Positions 11,323 to 21,182 of a stretch of DNA of 64,000 nt are shown here, in pieces. How positions within the stretch are numbered: position 1 is the first letter of the stretch; every line of letters starts with the position of its first letter. A model generated the notes under the pieces. The model searched no databases. It was given only the letters and a program-made list of their open reading frames with translations, and was not told the DNA's origin. The stretch lies in the NCBI GenBank assembly GCA_026119855.1, contig JAOWBW010000758.1, positions 1 through 64,000 on the forward strand, written 5' to 3'. This DNA comes from Campanula takesimana. Its lineage: Eukaryota; Streptophyta; Magnoliopsida; Asterales; Campanulaceae. Position numbers and translations under genes: made by a program.

Positions 11323-11430
11323 CGCCGGCCGAAAACATGGGGCTATGCCGCCACCGACGCCAACAAGGACATGGGGCTACCCCAACATCGATGATTACAA
11401 GGACATGGGGCTACCCCAACATCAACGACA
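11323..11430. repeat. 34-bp tandem repeat, three copies
   Basis: The block ACATGGGGCTA recurs at 11335, 11369 and 11403, exactly 34 bp apart; the last two copies share GGCTACCCCAACATC. It lies upstream of antisense gene 2. Confidence 0.8.
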
Positions 11431-11627
11431 AAAGGGTTCTCAACTCCCGATCGCTCCTAAGAAATGGACAAAGCTCCAAAGGACTTTATGCGTTACAAAC
11501 CTCACGGTTAAGTTAAAATAAAAATTTGACTGGCATGCTTCGTTAAAAGATTTTCCTTGAGGAATGAGCATTTTTAAAATTTGCCCTTTTAGCACCATAA
11601 TTTTGAGAAATGAATGTTTTTTCCCCC
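11431..11627. other. A0 3' UTR spacer
   Basis: AT-rich stretch between two repeat groups. I see no gene or conserved motif in it. Confidence 0.5.
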
Positions 11628-11905
11628 CTTTCAAGTTGCGTCGGGCACTTGAGGGTGTGTTTTGTGAAAATATGTGTTTTGTCCCCCTTTCAAGTCGCGT
11701 CGGGCACTTGAGGGTGTGTTTTGTGAAAATATGTGTTTTTCCCCTTTCAAGTCGCGTCGGCCACTTGAGGGAGTGTTTTGTTTTAAGATATGTTTTTCCC
11801 TTTCAAATTACATCGGGCATTTGAGAGAGTATTTTGTGTCTTGATATGTTTTTTCCCTTTCAAATGGCATCAGGCATTTGAGGGAGTGTTTGTGAAGAGA
11901 TTGTG
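11628..11905. repeat. A0 3' UTR tandem array 1, about 57-60 bp unit
   Basis: Five units of the type TTTCAAGTCGCGTCGGGCAC followed by TTGAGGGTGTGTTTTGTG and a pyrimidine run. The later units are more diverged (TTTCAAATTACATCGG and TTTCAAATGGCATCAGG). Tandem arrays in the 3' UTR are known for Tat/Ogre elements and have been proposed as seeds of satellite DNA. Confidence 0.9.
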
Positions 11906-11906
11906 T

Positions 11907-12462
11907 CCTTTGGCAGTCCGGCGTGACGTAAGACCTTTAGGTTTTGTGAGAATTTCCTTTGGCAGTCCGGCGTGATGTAAGACCATTAGGTTTTGTGAGA
12001 ATGTCCTTTGGTCATCCGGTGTGACGTAAGACCATTAGGTTATGAGTTGCCCTTTGGCCGTCCGGCGTGACGTAAGACCATTAGGTTTCGTTAGATTTGC
12101 CCTTTGGCCGTCTAGCGTGACGTAAGACCATTAGGTTTCGTTAGATTTTCCCTTTGGCCGTCCAGCATGACGTAAGACCGTTAGGCTTCGTTAAACTTGC
12201 CCTTTGGCCGTCCAGCGTGGCGTAAGACCATTAGGTTTCGTTAGATTTTCCCTTTGGCCGTCCAGCGTGACGTAAGACCATTAGGCTTCGTTAAACTTGC
12301 CCTTTGGTCGTCCGGTGTGACGTAAGACCATTAGGTTATGAGTTGTCCTTTGGCCGTCCGGTATGACGTAAGACCATTAGGTTTCATTAGATTTGCCCTT
12401 TGGCCGTCCAGCGTGGCGTAAGACCATTAGGTTTCGTTAGATTTGCCCTTTGGCCGTCCAGC
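11907..12462. repeat. A0 3' UTR tandem array 2, about 44-49 bp unit
   Basis: About twelve units starting CCTTTGG (11907, 11956, 12005, 12049 and so on) with the core GTCCGGCGTGACGTAAGACC and then ATTAGGTTTCGTTAGAT. Each unit contains TGACGTAAG, a TGACG-type core known from plant bZIP sites. The array ends abruptly at 12462, where LTR B begins inside a unit. Confidence 0.92.
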
Positions 12463-12649
12463 TGTAAGTACCCCAATCTGAATTTGACCAACTTAGAGGA
12501 ATTCTAGGCACCATTCAGGGATAAACTGATAGGCCAAGACCTCACTAAGACAAAATATGGACACATAGACTGTTCTGGAATTAAAAGATTGAAAAATCCA
12601 GAAGGTCGCCAACATGAGCCGTACGGCTACTTTGGGCACTATCAGCCCC

Positions 12650-12656
12650 TATAAAT
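12650..12656 (+). promoter_or_regulatory. TATA box of LTR B
   Basis: CCTATAAATTGAACCCC context. The same context (CTATAAATTGAACCCC) is present on the - strand of LTR F near 61265-61280, which argues that it is functional sequence conserved between the two LTRs. Confidence 0.7.
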
Positions 12657-13696
12657 TGAACCCCTTGCTGATCATTCTAGGGGGGAGAAATGATTATTGC
12701 TAGTGTTACTCTGTTAAAATCACTCCAGAAGAGTGTTTAGAGTGAAAAGAGAGAGGAAGATTGGCCTAACCAAACATAGGTAAAGCCACCTTCTCCCCCA
12801 TCCTTCTCTCTATTTCATCTCCTTGTTTGTTCATATTTATTTGCTCATCTCTTACATTTCTTGCAAGTCTTGTCCATCTCAAGCAATTTATATTTCTTGC
12901 AAGTCTTGTCCATATCAAGCAATATATATATATATATATATGTATTACAAGCCTTGGCATTCCAAGCTATATATATATCACTATTATGTATACATATGGT
13001 CCAAACCATGAATGATTCAAGGTGCCCTTCACACTTTGTGTAAAAGTGGTTCTAACCTAAAGATGATCATGGTTTGTTGATATTTCTTATTTGTTAATCT
13101 ATTTTAATGGAAGAGGAACATGTTTTGGTTGATTATGTTGTTCATTGGAAGCAAGGATGATCATTTGGATGATAAAGTTTCAATCTTTATCATCCAAAAT
13201 TTGATCTAGCTTCAAACCCCCTTTGTGGTCACAAAGATCAAATCTTTATGACAAATAATGTTGCCCCAAGGTTGCCTTTGGCTTAAGGATCCACTCTTGT
13301 GGTGAAAGCTCATATCTTTATGTTAATTTTGTTTTGATTTGGCCATGATAATCATGTGGGATGATAAAACCTTGGTGTTTATCACTTCCCCTCTTGATTT
13401 AGCCTTGAAATCCCATTTTGGGTCATAAAGATTGAATCTTTATGCAATAATTTGGTCCCTAAAAGGTTAATAATGTGTAAAAATGCCATATTGATGATAA
13501 AGTTTCCATCTTTAGTCATCAAATGGTCATTTTGGTTCAAAAGCCATGTTCATCAACTTTTCATAAATTTCTCCAATGATTGCCTTTGATCACACCCAAG
13601 TCTTGGTTTTTGGGGGCTCTTTTAATGATCTAAGTGCATAGGAATGATCTTTTCTAAGTTTTGTTGTTAATCATAAGCTGGAAATCAGAACAGTTT

Positions 13697-13741
13697 AGTC
13701 CAGTTTCAGCAGAATGCTCTGTTTCTGCCTGGAACTGGACT
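13697..13741 (+). other. Conserved hairpin in LTR B
   Basis: AGTCCAGTTTCAG (13697-13709) pairs with CTGGAACTGGACT (13729-13741): 13 bp with one U.G wobble and a 19-nt loop. LTR F has the same stem and loop length at 60402-60446, with the wobble at a different pair. Confidence 0.7.
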
Positions 13742-14162
13742 GTTCTTGGACAAACTGTAAAATTCCAGGAAGAGTATACTCTAGCCGTACGGTTACTCTG
13801 GGCTTAGAGGGCAAAATGTCCATTTTGTCCTCTGATCCCTGTTTTCTTTATAAAGGACCCCCTTTTCAGTTAAATTTTGAATAAAAGTTAAAACAGACTC
13901 TTTTCCGTTAAATACACACACACACATGCACTTTTGTTAACCAACATTAGGGAGACTCGGACTCATCCAAGGCGAATTGGGTGACGTAAAAATCTTCCCA
14001 AGGCGTAACCTGACCTCCGAACTAATAGAATCTCTAACCTTTTCTTTTGTTGGGTTAAATAATTAACAAAAGTGGCGACTCTGTTAATTTTTGTGAGATA
14101 ACCGTGTTCGGCTTTTTCGCCCCAAAACTCATCACGTTTCCACGTGGAGAGGGATCCTTACA

Positions 14163-14478
14163 GGGGAGACTCCGCTGGGGAGATAAAGTGCTTACAAACT
14201 TCTCTTTAGAAGCTTTGAAGGCACTTTTGTGTGGGTCAAACTCCCGTTTCCGTTAGTTGACTTTGTGCATATTTTTGTGTGTTTGCTGTTTCTGTTTGAA
14301 CTGTTTTGAGTGCTTATTTTCTGGAAATGCAATAAACTGGAGTATGATGATCAGAAGTTGCCTAAACTGAGAAAAATATCAACCCCATGGCTCTAGCCGT
14401 ACGGCTAGTTTGGTAAAAGGGCCAGAATGTTGCAAATTAACAATTTTGTGCAGGGAAGCAACATTCTGAATTGCCTTC
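14163..14478 (+). other. Primer binding site and leader of element B
   Basis: GGGGAGACTCCGCTGGGGAG directly after the LTR corresponds to the Tat PBS type (GTGGCGACTCTGCTGGGGAG in F). The leader that follows aligns with the F leader (59500-59950, - strand). It contains the 16-bp palindrome CTAGCCGTACGGCTAG (14393-14408) and a hairpin CAGAATGTTGC (14423-14433) with GCAACATTCTG (14458-14468). The leader stops near 14478 at copia sequence, so the coding region of B is absent. Confidence 0.8.
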
Positions 14479-14651
14479 TGCTATTGATGCACCCGAAGGT
14501 GTAAAAATCATAGGATGCAAATGGGTCTTTAAGAAGAAGACTGACATGGATGGGAAGGTGCATACTTACAAAGCTAGACTTGTAGCGAAGGGTTATAGGC
14601 AAGTTTATGGTATTGACTATGATGAAACCTTTTCACCCGTAGCAATGATAA
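14479..14651 (+). pseudogene. pol: copia1 reverse transcriptase fragment
   Basis: Short Ty1/copia RT piece: APEGVKIIGCKWVFKKKTD, then YKARLVAKGYRQVYGIDYDE and TFSPVAMIRS. This is the N-terminal part of the copia RT domain, before the catalytic motif. It joins directly to the middle of a copia LTR at 14652. The overlap AGAAGT, shared by the RT end and the LTR, suggests a deletion through a short direct repeat. Confidence 0.85.
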
Positions 14652-15605
14652 GAAGTTATTATAGTCTTCCACATGATGAACATTATGTTTGACATATTCA
14701 AACGCTACCTTTAACCAGGAAGTTATAAATGGTATGATAGGCATAATCAAATTCACGTATGGAAGAATAATAAGCTAAGTTGGATTTGTCCCTCTTCGGA
14801 GAGATGTCAAGCTTGGGCCCCTCGTAGAATGATGTTGATGAAATGTTTGGCCAAATTCAAGTGAATTGATTAGATCAATGTCATTTGGATTATCAACATA
14901 TTCAGTATCGAGAAAGTATTGAACAATACAAGTTGACTTATTGACCATGACTTGTGTTCAATGACATCGTGGACAAAAGGAATGTGACATGTTCTATAAA
15001 GGAATGCGAACTTGTATATAGTTACACTATTTGGGTAGGTATGACGGTTTGCTAGAACCTAATCATATCTTATAAGTTTATGATTGAACCCATTGCCAAC
15101 TTAGTGTAATCTTATAGGGTCACACACAAATAGAACGAATCGTAAAAGGCTTAATTGGAATTTGGGTCGAAGGGCCTTTGAGGAATATTAGGACTTTAGA
15201 GGAGAAAAGTGGAAAAGGGGAGGGTCCAGGCGGACCACCTAAAGGACCCGGTCGGACCATGCTTGGATCCGGCCGGACCCCTTAGTGTACCCGGTCGGAC
15301 CTACTGTCTGATCCGGTCGGACTCCCTTGGCTACCCGGGCGGACCTAGTCGGTTATGTCCTGGGATTTTCCTGTTTCTTGCGGGTTTAGTCACTTGTTAC
15401 CTATTTGGAATAGGAGAAACAAGTATAAAACTCCCCTCTAGTTTCCCTAATCAGTCCATAGCTTTATGAGTGCCTCCAAAGAGTTTGAGAGGATTATTTT
15501 CTTGTTCTAAGAGATCTCTAGATTGAAGAACAAGAACATCATCACATGAATTCCATATAGTTCTTATAATTGTGAAAGCATGTTTCACAATTCAGTCTAG
15601 CAACC
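14652..15605 (+). mobile_element. copia1 3' LTR, left part
   Basis: Aligns with the copia2 LTR from 19966 on (GAAGTTATTATAGTCTTCCA). It contains a GC word array at 15229-15345 and a TATA box TATAAAA at 15424. The LTR is interrupted at 15605 by element D; the target duplication CAACC is at 15601-15605 and 63538-63542. The LTR resumes there and ends at 63818. It follows RT and no PBS comes after it, so it is the 3' LTR. Confidence 0.9.
15229..15345. promoter_or_regulatory. Phased GC word array in copia1 LTR (22 bp)
   Basis: Six copies of the word GGTCGGACC or a close variant, with the CGGAC core at 15231, 15253, 15274, 15296, 15318 and 15340. The distances are 22, 21, 22, 22 and 22 bp, while most spacer bases differ. 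The array lies about 80 bp upstream of the TATA box at 15424. Confidence 0.85.
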
Positions 15606-16703
15606 TGTGAATACGCCCGATTGAAAATTGAGAGTCGCCACGTTGTTTTATTTGTTGTTAAAACATTGAGAAAAACATTTATGAGAATAATAGGGTTCGG
15701 GGGTCAAATTACAATAAAAGAAGAATATACAGTTATCACTCCTATTTCCCGAAGAATCGGTCCTTTTATCATGATCAATGTGTGTGTGTGTGTTAGTGTT
15801 TGAGACCAGATCCAAATATTGCCTACATTCTTGTCATCATGAGAAGCTCAGGTCGGTGTAGTTCATTGATGAATTAGAATGGGGAGAGATGAAGCGGGAT
15901 CATGCATATAGAGGGGGAAGATTAGGGTTAGAAATAGTTCTTAGATCGTATTAGGGTTTGATGAAACCCTAGGATCATCATTGGCTATGGCATGTGCACA
16001 TAAATAGGGATTACAATCCTAGATCTAGCATATTATGTATGATAAGTCGTAAATTTAGCATTATAATAAGAACATCATGAAACATATGAATGAACATGTA
16101 AAACATGAAGATCGCTACCCTAAACATGACATATATTATGAATCTAGACTAAGAACATGAAGAACACATGAAGAACATATGAATATGGATGCATGAACAT
16201 AATGAAAACATGCATAAAATAGATCTAGCCTAAGAATATAATAAGAAAAGTAAGAGGACTTACCTTGATCGGCAAGAACTATGATTGAAGCTTCTTGAAG
16301 ATTCGAAGAGGCTTCGAGGGTGCTGAAAAGGCTTAAACTAAGAGTTTTCCCGTCAGTTTTGACTCTGAAACTCGTAGAATGAATTGGTTATCGATCTCTG
16401 GAGCTGGAGACACCTATTTATAAGGAATAGGAGTCGGAAGGAGTGGCCGTGCGGCAAACTCCCACACTGGCCGCATGGCCAGTGTTGCCAGATCGCGTGG
16501 TTATCTTGATCTCAGTGAAATCTTATCACTTTGTTCTTGGGATCAGGTCAATATCCTGATAGATTTCGACCTATAACTGATTTCGTCAATCTAGAACTCT
16601 GGAACGCTGCCAGATAAGTCCCTGTCACGTTTTATTACCTAAAAGGTCCTTGGAGGCTCCTAAACATCTAAGAAGTCCTCAAACATTAGATCGGGTACTA
16701 ACA
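15606..16703 (-). mobile_element. D 3' LTR (left)
   Basis: 1098 bp, + strand ends TGTGAATACG and GGGTACTAACA. On the - strand it has a TATA box (CCTTATAAATA, 16414-16424) with a GC word array just upstream (16443-16514), and a splice-donor-like GATCAAG/GTAAGT at 16263. A (TG)n run lies at 15780. The conserved Tat segment with TTGCCTACATTC and TGTAGTTC is at about 15812-15880. Confidence 0.9.
16443..16514. promoter_or_regulatory. Phased GC word array in D LTR (24 bp)
   Basis: Units of 24 bp: GTGGCCGTGCGGC, CTGGCCGCATGGCC and the weaker GATCGCGTGG start 24 bp apart (16443, 16467, 16491). The same arrangement is in the right LTR from 63275. It lies immediately upstream of the TATA box on the - strand. 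Confidence 0.65.
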
Positions 16704-17453
16704 ATAGCCCCTCGGCGACGCTTCTTGCAAGGCATGGAGGGTTGTCGATTAAGAAAGGAACCGATCTGAAACAAGTGTTCCAAATCGAGGGAAGAGAAGT
16801 AAAAGGTGACCAGGTTGGTCAAGCGGCTGAACCTTCGTCAGGCTACCTACGTATCCAAAGGGAATCAAGTCGGTAGTAGTTCGAGAACTGGGGGAAAAAG
16901 AAACGAGACATTGTCTTTCGCTAGAGATAGACAAACATGCGTAAATCAATAAAGTCGCGTGGACCCTACTGGGGAAAAAGGAAAAAAGAAATGAGACATC
17001 AGCCTACTGCTGGGGATAAAAATCCTATGGACACTATCCTCTATGAAGACTGAACATTCGTAAGCAATAAAGTCGTTGCAGATGGACTCTATTGGGGAAG
17101 GAGGTAAAAAGGAGGAAACCAAAAAAGAAACGAGACATCAGCCTTCTGCTGAGGATAACAATCCTACGAACACTATCATGTATGAAGACCGAACATTCGT
17201 AAGCAATAAAGTCATTGCAGATGGACTCTATTGGGGAAAGGAAATAAGGGCATACGCACGGTACGACAAAAAGCTTTAAGAATCAAGAACAGAATTAGGG
17301 ATGGATTCAAACTTCCTATAGAGCGCGCGTAATCGAATAATTTCTCGGCAAACCACGGTACTTAGAGAGGTATAGTCCTTAGTATCGTAGAATCCAGTAA
17401 CCGGTAACGCCGATTGTCTAGAGCTCGCACGGGTTACGCCTAATAACTTTCTT
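16704..17453 (-). other. D polypurine tract and 3' UTR start
   Basis: Next to the LTR, the - strand reads CGTCGCCGAGGGGCTAT, a polypurine tract shared with element T. A conserved Tat segment (GGCTACCTACGTATCC with a TAGTAGTTCG end, + strand) is at about 16830-16880. Between about 16900 and 17250 a stretch with GAGACATCAGCC and CATTCGTAAGCAATAAAGTC is repeated two to three times. No coding sequence was found. Confidence 0.7.
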
Positions 17454-18260
17454 AACATGAAGGGTTTACGGATGCATCCGACCTTCAATTATAATCTTTA
17501 GGTTTTACGGACGTTTCCAACCTCCAATTATAAATTGATTTAGTCATTAAAGGATTTTACTACGGTTTCCTTAATCCGCCTTTGGTTTTACGGACGTTTC
17601 CCACCTCCAATCATAACTTAGGGGTTTAAGGACGTTTCCGACCTTCCATTATAGATTGTTTTGGTAATTTATTGAGTCTTCCAGACCAAATAACTTTCTC
17701 AACATGAAGGGTTTACGGATGCATCCGACCTTCAATTATAATCTTTAGGGTTTACGGATGTTTCCGACCTCCAATTATAAATTGATTTGGTTATTTAAGG
17801 ATTTTACGACGGTTTCCTTAATCCACCTTCGGGTTTACGGATGTTTCCTACCTCCAATCATAACTTAGGGGTTTACAGACGTTTCCGACCTTCCAATATA
17901 GATTGTTTTGGTAATTTATTGAGGTCTTCCGGACCAAATAACTTTCTCAACATGAAGGGTTTACGGATGCATCCGACCTTCAATTATAATCTTTAGGGTT
18001 TACGGACGTTTCCGACCTCCAATTATAAATTGATTTGGTTATTTAAAGATTTTACAACGGTTTCCTTAATCCGCCTTCGGGTTTACGGACGTTTCCCACC
18101 TCCAATCATAACTTAGCGGTTTACGGACGTTTTCGACCTTCCATTATAGATTGTTTTGGTAATTTATTGAGGTCTTCCGGATCAAAGATTATTTTTGGAA
18201 TTTATTGAGGTCTTCCGGACCAAAGATTATTTTTGGAATTTATTAAGGTCTTCCAGACCA
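17454..18260. repeat. D 3' UTR tandem array, about 247-bp higher-order unit
   Basis: The block AACATGAAGGGTTTACGG recurs at 17454, 17701 and 17949. Each unit is itself made of 40-50 bp subunits of the type GGTTTACGGACGTTTCCGAC followed by CTCCAATTATAA. The right end decays into a shorter repeat with GAGGTCTTCCGGACCAAAGA. Confidence 0.9.
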
Positions 18261-19519
18261 AAAGGAATGGACTAAGGACAAGTCCTATAGATTGCTGTGT
18301 TTTCACAATACGCGTGTATTAATGTAACGCTTTTAGTTTTTAGTATGATGTGATCATTCGTTGTAACCCAAGGGAAAGCGTTTGTGAGTAATTGCGAGTT
18401 CGAGGGATCAAAGTAGAAATTGTGTGAAGTTTAGTGGTTTGTAGATGTAAGGATACCTATTGTTTAGGTTTTAAGCATTGGGTAATGTTATTGAAGAAAT
18501 TTGAGTGAAATTACCTATAGTCTAGGGTTTTGAGTTTTGATTGTCGTTCGTTAGAGGAGTTTGAGTGTAATTTACCTATGTTGAACGTAAGGATTCTGAT
18601 CGTGAATTACCCAAAGTTTGGGGTTTGAGTGGTTAGTATTGAATGTAAGGGATTTAGTTGTGATTTACCCAAAGTTTGGGGTTTTAGTTAATTCTTGTTG
18701 ATTTGTAAGAATTGTGATTTTAAATTGCATTTTACTTTGATTGTAAAGATTTTGATTGTGAATTACCCAAGATTTGGGGTTTTAAGTGAATTGGTATTTG
18801 AATGCAGAGACTTAGTTGTGATTTTACCCATAGTTTGGGGTTCAAATGATTTTCTTTAATCGTAAAGATTTGGATTATAAATGACCCAACTTTGGGGTTT
18901 AAGTTAATTTTTGTTGATTTGTAAGAGTTGTAATTGTAAATTTCCCAAGTTCGGGGTTTTAAATATGTTAATATTAACCCTAGAGGGTTTTGTTTGCAGA
19001 ATTATTTTGAGGGATTTGACTGTAATTTACCTTGAATGAAGGGTTTGATTGTTAATTACTTCGAACGAGAAGGTTTTATTGTTAATTACTTCGAACGAGA
19101 AGGTTTGATTGTTAATTACTAAATGTTTGGGGTTTGAGTGACTTTTATGTTGATCGTTTTGATTGTAAATTACCCAAAGTTGGGGCTTAAGCATGTTGAC
19201 ATTAGAGGATTTGAATGTAAATTACTTCGAATTGAGAAGGTTTGATTGTAAGTTATTTTAAGTGAGAGACTTGATTGTAAGTTATTTTAAGGTATGGGGT
19301 TTTGATTGTGAGTTACCCAAGATATGGATTTAATTGCAATTTACCCAAAGTTACGGGGTTTGGTTTATTAATTTTGTACTTAGGGCTTAGTGACCTTAAT
19401 TTTGTACTACAAATAACAGTCTCTGAACATTTTCAAAGACTGTTCAGAGCAAGGTGCGGGCTACCACTTGGGTTTATTCTTCGAGAGCTTGTCTGGTCAG
19501 GGGAAGTTGACCAAGAGTA
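18261..19519. repeat. D degenerate repeats before the PMD gene
   Basis: From about 18470 to 19370 the phrase TTACCCAAAGTTTGGGGTTT recurs many times at irregular distances of about 50-80 bp with much divergence. No ORF of interest; it looks like an old decayed array upstream of the PMD gene. Confidence 0.6.
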
Positions 19520-19667
19520 CTGACTTGGTTATGTCGTTTAGAGAGCACTGGTGGGACACCACTCATACATTTCACTTTGGTTGGGGAGCGGGTATGGTGA
19601 CTCCATTGGACTTCACGGCTCTTGTGGTGAAGTGATGATATCCTCCTTGCCGTTGGGAGTGTATATA
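19520..19667 (+). pseudogene. D PMD gene, 5' part
   Basis: Reading FREHWWDTTHTFHFGWGAG, then MVTPLDFTAL, and after a frame change GGEVMISSLPLGVY. This is the PMD entry motif, equivalent to the THTFHFSWGEITITPTDF segment of A0 antisense gene 2. It is cut at 19667 by the copia2 LTR. The 3' part of the same gene is probably at 55825-56215. The + orientation inside a - strand Tat element matches the antisense gene position known for the clade. Confidence 0.7.
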
Positions 19668-21182
19668 TGTTGGTAGTGGTGCCCTAGGCACGTTTAATAA
19701 ACGTTGTAATTGCTATCATTTATTTCATATCAATAAAGAGATGTTTTGATTATTATTGTTGTTTATGTTTGCTTATAATAATCTCCGTCCCTAGTACTTG
19801 TTAAGCACTAGTATAAAGGCTAAATGATCATGGGATGATCATGTTAGATTTATGGGTACTTGTTTGGAACAAGGTACTGGACATGACCCGCTGTGTGAGA
19901 TTTATGTCATGGTCTATGTCGTACATATATCTCATATTAGTTATGTCATTTGAATCCTTAGACATGAAGTTATTATAGTCTTCCACTTGATGAACATAAT
20001 GTTTGACATATTCAAACGCTACCTTTAACCGGGTAGTTATAAAGGGTATGATTGGCATAATCGGATTCACGTAGGGAAGAGTAATAAGCTAAATGGATTT
20101 GTCCCTCTTCGGAGAGATGTAAAGCTTAGGCCTCTCGTAGAATGATGTTGATGAAAATGTTCGGCCGGACTCAAATGAATTGATTAGATCAATGTCATTT
20201 GTATTATCAACATATTCGGAATCGAGAAAGTATTGAACAAAACAAGTTGACTTGTTGACCATGACTTGTGTTCAATGACATCGTGGATAAAGGGATTGTG
20301 ACATGTTCTAAAGGAATGCGAACTTGTATCTAGTTATACTATTTGGGTAGGTATGACGGTTTGCTAAAACCTAATCATATCTTATGGTTTCATGTTTGAA
20401 CCCATTACCAACTTAGTGTAATCCTAGAGGGTCACACACAATAGAACGAATCTTAAATAAGGACTATATCGGAATATTGAGTCGAAGGACTTTGGAGGAA
20501 TTTGGAAATTATGGAAATCTGGGCCAGTTGTGCGACCGCACAAAAGGGTTTGGGCGGCCGCACAGCTTGGCTCAAAAGTACCAGAAACCTTCCAGATAGA
20601 TATGCAGCCGCACAGGTGGTTTTGGGCGGCCGCACACCATGTCGGGACTGGTTTCCTAATTTGATTTGGAAAAGAATTTTTGACGGGTTTAGACACAAGT
20701 TTCCTATTTGGAATAGGTCTAACTTGTATATAAACAGCAAAATTCGGCCAGAATCAAAGCTAATGCTTTTGTGCAAATCTCAAAGAGTTTGAGAGAGGTT
20801 TTATTTTGTTCTAAGACATCCTAGATTGAAGAACAAAATAATACACAAATATAATTCCATATATTTCATATTGATTGTGAAAACGTGTTTCACAATTTTG
20901 GTCTAGCAACCAAGATCAAGTGTTCTTGATATTCGTTCGTAGTGTGGATACTGCTAGAGGGTGAAGCTTATCATCTTCAAAGTTCGTGTTCTTACTTGTT
21001 CGTGATTAAAGCTTCAATTTCTCTACCAAGATCAAAGACTAAATTCAAAGTCATCAAGGGTTAGTTTTCTAGTATTCATATTGTTGTATTTGATTTAATC
21101 TTATGAATGGATCTATGGGCTTTGGGTTTCATAAAATTTTAAATGCTTTTTTCCGCTGCGCATGTTACTACGAAACCCAACA
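19668..21182 (+). mobile_element. copia2 5' LTR
   Basis: 1515 bp with TGTTGG at the start and CCAACA at the end, a 6-bp terminal inverted repeat. It contains two pairs of GC words (20530-20635) and a TATA box TATATAAA at 20727. Its middle and end align with copia1, but the GC words differ. Confidence 0.9.
20530..20635. promoter_or_regulatory. Phased GC word array in copia2 LTR (22 bp)
   Basis: GTGCGACCGCAC at 20530-20541 and GGGCGGCCGCAC at 20552-20563; then ATGCAGCCGCAC at 20602-20613 and GGGCGGCCGCAC at 20624-20635. Both pairs are 22 bp start to start. The array lies about 90 bp upstream of the TATA box. Confidence 0.85.

Larger units (their letters stand above)
1..12462 (+). mobile_element. 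Tat-clade Ty3/gypsy retrotransposon A0, internal region
   Basis: Internal region of an LTR retrotransposon of the Tat clade (Tat/Ogre/Retand group). The + strand order is leader, Gag, protease, reverse transcriptase, RNase H, a second archaeal-type RNase H, and integrase. After pol come two plant-mobile-domain genes read on the - strand and two tandem repeat arrays. The second RNase H and antisense genes between pol and the 3' LTR are known hallmarks of this clade. Its own LTRs are not in the window: the 5' side is cut by the window edge and the 3' UTR stops at another LTR at 12463. Several frameshifts and one in-frame stop make this copy non-autonomous. Confidence 0.9.
12463..14162 (+). mobile_element. 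LTR of Tat element B
   Basis: A 1700-bp LTR starting TGTAAGTACCCC and ending GGATCCTTACA. It matches the reverse complement of LTR F (59970-61462) over its length. It contains a TATA box TATAAAT at 12650, about 20 bp after the palindrome AGCCGTACGGCT (12617-12628), and a second palindrome plus TATA pair at 13782 and 13849. A microsatellite (AT)n is at 12922-12942. A primer-binding-like site and leader follow directly, so it acts as a 5' LTR. No polypurine tract precedes it, so it is probably not the 3' LTR of A0. Confidence 0.88.

Noticed and set aside
12922..12942. (AT)n run as a regulatory element
   Set aside because: Simple microsatellite; no support for function.
12463..14162. LTR B as the 3' LTR of A0
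   Set aside because: No polypurine tract before it, and a PBS and leader directly after it. Kept only as an alternative in the findings.
15209..15469. ORF across the copia1 GC array
   Set aside because: Falls in the LTR and is a by-product of the phased GC words.
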